Source: Citroniella saccharovorans
GTDB taxonomy: Bacteria > Bacillota > Clostridia > Tissierellales > Peptoniphilaceae
Assembly: GCF_035481615.1 (NCBI RefSeq)
Contig: NZ_JAYKOT010000003.1
Span: forward strand, 1 to 64,000
Length of the DNA: 64,000 bases
Reading direction: 5' to 3'
Below the pieces are notes generated by a model. The model made no database searches and was not told where the DNA came from. It saw nothing but the letters and a program-made list of their open reading frames with translations. A program made the translations under genes and the position numbers. Shown here in pieces: positions 61,213 to 64,000 of this stretch (within the stretch, counting starts at the first letter, position 1; the number at the start of each line of letters is the position of its first letter).

Positions 61213-61740
61213 CTAAATAAAAAAAGAAAACAAAGGCATTATTCCTCCAAGAGCTGCTGCAATAAGTGCTAGAAGGATTGCAAAAAGAATTACAAATATT
61301 ATAAAACATCCAAATGCAAAAGAGGAACAGCCAGATTTTTTTTGTGGATAGTTTATCTTATTATTTCTATTTATATTTTCGAGTCTTCTTCTATTATAGT
61401 CCTCATTATCATAATATTCATACTCATCTTCATAATAATACACATCATCATCTATATTTCTAGGTCTAGTTATTTTCTTAGTTTCGTACCTATCGAATTT
61501 TCCACTATTATATTCTCTAGTTTCATATTCATCATTAGAGCCTACCCTGTCATAATAGTTGTATTCATCATAATCATCATAATCATCATAATCATCATAA
61601 TAATCATCATCAAAATCCCTATCATCACGATATACTTTTCTTGATCTTCTAGAATTGTCATAGTGGGGCGGATTATTTCTATATAATTTTTTTCTTACAT
61701 TTCTATCATTTGTAATTTTTTCTTTTTTAAATATTTTCAT
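61213..61740 (-). CDS. Asp/Tyr-rich membrane-anchored protein
   Basis: 175 residues. A basic N-terminus (MKIFKKEKITNDRNVRKKLY), a low-complexity DDY repeat block (DRDFDDDYYDDYDDYDDYDE), more D/E/Y/R-rich sequence, and one C-terminal membrane segment (FIIFVILFAILLALIAAALG). The long polar part is probably cytoplasmic and disordered. ATG 61740 has GAGGTG upstream; an earlier in-frame codon at 61752 overlaps it. No family recognised. The coding DNA contains a 9-bp tandem repeat. Confidence 0.7.
   Translation of the reverse strand: MKIFKKEKITNDRNVRKKLYRNNPPHYDNSRRSRKVYRDDRDFDDDYYDDYDDYDDYDEYNYYDRVGSNDEYETREYNSGKFDRYETKKITRPRNIDDDVYYYEDEYEYYDNEDYNRRRLENINRNNKINYPQKKSGCSSFAFGCFIIFVILFAILLALIAAALGGIMPLFSFFI
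61562..61615. repeat. Short tandem repeat in the Asp/Tyr-rich gene
   Basis: About five copies of a 9-bp unit (ATCATCATA) encode the DDY repeats. In-frame change in copy number would alter the length of the Asp/Tyr block. Confidence 0.75.
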
Positions 61741-61931
61741 AAAGCACCTCAATTAAATTATATCATAAATAAAGTAAAATAATATTACAATTTCAATACA
61801 ATGTCTCTAGGAGCGATTATAGAAAAAATATATATTAATTAAAAGAATTTATATTTTTTCTATTTACTGAAACAACTTTAATAAATTATATTTTTTATAC
61901 TTATTTTATACAAAGCCTTATATTAGTATGT

Positions 61932-61937
61932 TATAAT
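61932..61937 (+). promoter_or_regulatory. Promoter -10 before the DUF1893 gene
   Basis: TATAAT preceded by TGT, 24 bases before the ATG. The rest of 61741-61931 is AT-rich and shows no feature. Confidence 0.5.
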
Positions 61938-61961
61938 AGGTGATGTAAAAAAGGAGGGAAT

Positions 61962-62387
61962 ATGGAGGATAAAGATTTATTACTGGCAAAGGAAATATTA
62001 GAAAAAGAAAAACTAAGCCTAGTATTTGTAAAAGATGGAAAGATTATTTTTAAATCAGATAAAAAGGGAATTAGACCAATCCTTGAAGCCTACAATGAAA
62101 AAAAGGACCTACTAAAAGACTCTTTTTTAGCTGATAAGGTTGTTGGAAGGGCGGCTTTAAGTTTTATAGAAGAACTTGGAGTAAAAAGTTTTTATACAGA
62201 AATTATTTCAAGGGAAGTTATAGATTATTTAAAGAATAAGGATATAGCCTATTTTTATGATGAAGTTGTTGATAAGATTTTAAATAGGGATAAAACAGAT
62301 CTTTGTCCAATGGAAAAAATATCTCAAAGTTCAAGTGATAACAAGGAAATTATATTAAAAATAAAAAAATTTTTAAAGGAGGTTTAA
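61962..62387 (+). CDS. DUF1893 protein (deaminase-like fold)
   Basis: 141 residues: SLVFVKDGKIIFKSDKKGIR, DKVVGRAALSFIEELGVKSF, YTEIISREVIDYLKN, DLCPMEKIS. These match DUF1893 (PF08973, TM1506-like), related in fold to cytidine deaminases but of unknown activity. AAGGAGGG precedes the ATG. It is directly adjacent (0 nt) to the ECF S-component gene, and these two families often occur together. Confidence 0.85.
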   Translation: MEDKDLLLAKEILEKEKLSLVFVKDGKIIFKSDKKGIRPILEAYNEKKDLLKDSFLADKVVGRAALSFIEELGVKSFYTEIISREVIDYLKNKDIAYFYDEVVDKILNRDKTDLCPMEKISQSSSDNKEIILKIKKFLKEV

Positions 62388-62897
62388 ATGAAGACTAAAA
62401 ATTTAGTTATGTCAGCCCTATTTGTAGCTTTAGGTATTTTAATACCTATGATTTTTCACTCAATGGGTTTAGGTAAGGCTTTTTTACCAATGCATATACC
62501 TGTACTTTTAGCAGGATTTATACTTGGTAAAAAGGAAGGCTTTATAGTTGGATTAATTACCCCAATTATTTCTTCCCTTATAACAAGTATGCCACCTATG
62601 TTCCCAATGGTGCCAATTATGACAGTTGAACTTGCAATATATGGTTTATTTGCTGGATATTTTTATAAAGATAAAAAGCTTAATATTTTTGTAAGTTTAC
62701 TATTAACTATGCTAATTGGCAGGGTATTTGCTGGAGCTGTTGTAGCAATTCTATCTACTTTCTTTGGTTTTAAGGGTAAAATGCTTCCTTGGATTATAGC
62801 TTCAGTTACTGAATCTGTACCAGGAATTATTTTACAATTAATTCTAATACCTACAATAACATTTGCTTCAGAAAAAGTTTTAAAAGAAAATAAATAA
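62388..62897 (+). CDS. ECF transporter S component
   Basis: 169 residues, five to six membrane segments. The opening (MSALFVALGILIPMIFHSMG) and GKAFLPMHIPVLLAGFILGK, FIVGLITPIISSLITSMPPM, TVELAIYGLFAGYFY are typical of vitamin-binding S components (PF12822-like). It would bind a vitamin or precursor and dock on a shared EcfAT module encoded elsewhere. AAAGGAGG ribosome binding site inside the end of the upstream gene. Confidence 0.87.
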   Translation: MKTKNLVMSALFVALGILIPMIFHSMGLGKAFLPMHIPVLLAGFILGKKEGFIVGLITPIISSLITSMPPMFPMVPIMTVELAIYGLFAGYFYKDKKLNIFVSLLLTMLIGRVFAGAVVAILSTFFGFKGKMLPWIIASVTESVPGIILQLILIPTITFASEKVLKENK

Positions 62898-62908
62898 AAA
62901 CAAGAAAG

Positions 62909-62949
62909 CCAGTTTTATTATAGCTAAATCTAATAAGACTGGTTTTTTA
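62909..62949 (+). terminator. Terminator after the ECF gene
   Basis: CCAGTTTTATTA pairs with TAATAAGACTGG (G-T allowed), 10-nt loop, T-run. Confidence 0.82.
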
Positions 62950-63207
62950 TTGTGTGATTTTAATATTTAAAATGAATAAAAAAATAAAATGAAAAATATT
63001 TAAAAGCCTAATTTAACTTATTATAGATTATAAGCTATTAGACCTATTTTTAGCTGTTTTATTTTAAGATATAAAGCATATAAAAAATTAAACATAAAAA
63101 TAATAGTAAAAGATACATAACTAAGTTTAAATTAGATAAATAATTGTTTTACAGCATTTAAAAACTAAAATCATAATAGAAATTTTATATTGATATAAAA
63201 AATAAAG
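62950..63207. other. AT-rich intergenic stretch
   Basis: About 260 bases of very AT-rich DNA with no ORF behind a ribosome binding site and no clear repeat or RNA; it ends in the promoter of the next gene. Confidence 0.6.
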
Positions 63208-63216
63208 TGCTATAAT
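63208..63216 (+). promoter_or_regulatory. Extended -10 promoter of the last gene
   Basis: TGC-TATAAT about 39 bases before the ATG; TATTGA at 63188-63193 is a possible -35 with 17-bp spacing. Confidence 0.6.
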
Positions 63217-63254
63217 ATATTTGATTTAAAATTTATAAATAAAGGAGAAATGTT

Positions 63255-64000
63255 ATGAAAAGATTTTTAAGTGCATTACTAAGCTTTGTAATGATATTTA
63301 CATCACTTGTTACAGCGCTTCCAGTTAAAGCGCAAGACATGCCTAGGGTTACACCTACTAAAGATAAGATAATAGAATCTGGAAATCCTTCCAACCCAAC
63401 TGATCCTACAGATCCAGTAGAACCTGGAGAAGATAAGGACGAAAAGCCACAAATAGGTAATGATGCAAAATATCATGTTATTATGGAAGAACCTGCTGCA
63501 TCTAATAGAGATGCCTACCTACCAGCAAAGGGCGGATTTGTAAAATTTAGATATGATTCAAAAGATTTAAAAGAAGCTGATATGGAATATTTAGTCTACA
63601 AAGATGGAAAGAAGATTGATTTTAAATTTAGTTCAATAATATCTCATGATGGTCAATATATGGATGGAGTTGAATTTTCTGCTAAGCTTGATCCAAATAC
63701 AATTGGCAAAGAAGAAGTATATGAATTTTATATAAAAGAAAAGAAAGATCTAAGCTATGACGAAAAAAATATTATTAAAATAACAGTAATTCCTGAAGCC
63801 AAGGAAGATGGAATATCTGCTTTAGGCTTTTATGAAAAATCTTTTACAAATAAAGATACAAATAGAGAATTTTATCTTAACATATATGGAAAAAATTTAA
63901 GTGAGGATAATATTAAATATGAAGTAAAAAAATCTGATCCTAACTCTAAAGATTTAACAGTTGCTATCAAGGGCCCATTTTTTGATGTACTTCCAGCAAA
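63255..64000 (+). CDS. Secreted surface protein, partial at window end
   Basis: An open frame with AAAGGAG upstream, running off the window after 248 codons. Signal peptide (FLSALLSFVMIFTSLVTALP, cleavage near VKAQD), a Pro/Asp-rich linker with NPTDPTDPVEPGEDKDE, then beta-rich sequence (GGFVKFRYDSKDLKEADMEY, ISALGFYEKSFTNKD) that could be Ig-like surface domains. Attachment and function cannot be judged without its C-terminus; a sorting signal or CWB2 repeats are expected. Confidence 0.85.
   Translation, partial: MKRFLSALLSFVMIFTSLVTALPVKAQDMPRVTPTKDKIIESGNPSNPTDPTDPVEPGEDKDEKPQIGNDAKYHVIMEEPAASNRDAYLPAKGGFVKFRYDSKDLKEADMEYLVYKDGKKIDFKFSSIISHDGQYMDGVEFSAKLDPNTIGKEEVYEFYIKEKKDLSYDEKNIIKITVIPEAKEDGISALGFYEKSFTNKDTNREFYLNIYGKNLSEDNIKYEVKKSDPNSKDLTVAIKGPFFDVLPA

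Noticed and set aside
1..64000. CRISPR arrays, tRNA or rRNA genes, complete insertion sequences
   Set aside because: No regularly spaced repeats, cloverleaf or rRNA segment, or transposase frame was found by reading.

Overview
The window is AT-rich, densely packed Gram-positive anaerobe DNA. It carries CWB2 cell-wall-binding repeat proteins, class C sortases, a corrinoid methyl-transfer operon, class I ribonucleotide reductase and what looks like a UGA-encoded selenoprotein. This combination fits Tissierellia, most likely a Peptoniphilaceae member (Peptoniphilus/Anaerococcus-like). The family-level call is inference from gene content; there is no rRNA or marker gene to prove it.

Region 1-19,075 is the late half of a siphovirus-type (HK97-like) prophage, entered from its left side. 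In order: an unknown protein, an ArpU-like late regulator, a control region with TTTTGCACAC repeats, promoter, hairpin terminator and a structured element, HNH nuclease, small and large terminase, portal, a P-loop/prohead-protease fusion, HK97 capsid, head-tail connectors, major tail protein, tail chaperones with a programmed -1 frameshift, tape measure, Dit, Tal, a baseplate upper protein with a long coiled coil, XhlA-like protein, a two-domain endolysin and a small holin-like protein. The terminase large subunit carries a 1-nt frameshift, so the phage may be defective or the base may be a sequencing error.

Region 19,260-21,710 is a three-gene operon: a small HesB-like CC/Se-motif selenoprotein (in-frame UGA followed by a GGU-loop SECIS-like hairpin), a membrane protein and an AGCS alanine/glycine:sodium symporter.

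Region 21,820-33,130 is dominated by peptide-export-like ABC genes. There is an ATPase, a small secreted protein and a very large ABC-2 permease; a frameshifted LolD/lactococcin-972-type ATPase; and two tandem paralogous pairs of FtsX-like membrane proteins that together resemble a split DUF1430 bacteriocin-associated protein. Two of the promoters have a sigma-B-like GTTTAA-13-GGGTAT form. A MITE-like element has split the terminator of the big permease. A reverse-strand O-antigen-ligase-like gene lies in the middle.

Region 33,230-36,805 (reverse) is nrdAB. Region 37,003-44,068 has a lysine-rich helical protein and then a tight operon of three UroD-fold methyltransferases, a B12-binding corrinoid protein, a RACo-type reductive activator and an NhaC-family transporter: a corrinoid-dependent demethylation unit of unknown substrate.

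Region 44,500-63,000 is a chromosomal block: three class C sortases, TraX-like and LiaF-like membrane proteins, NAD synthetase, M42 peptidase, a CWB2-polysaccharide deacetylase, TauE/SafE permease, a large CWB2 surface protein, a stand-alone ATP-cone protein, a 2-hydroxyacid dehydrogenase, DUF1847, a lipoprotein, DUF1576, DUF1893 and an ECF S component. The window ends inside a secreted, probably surface-attached protein.
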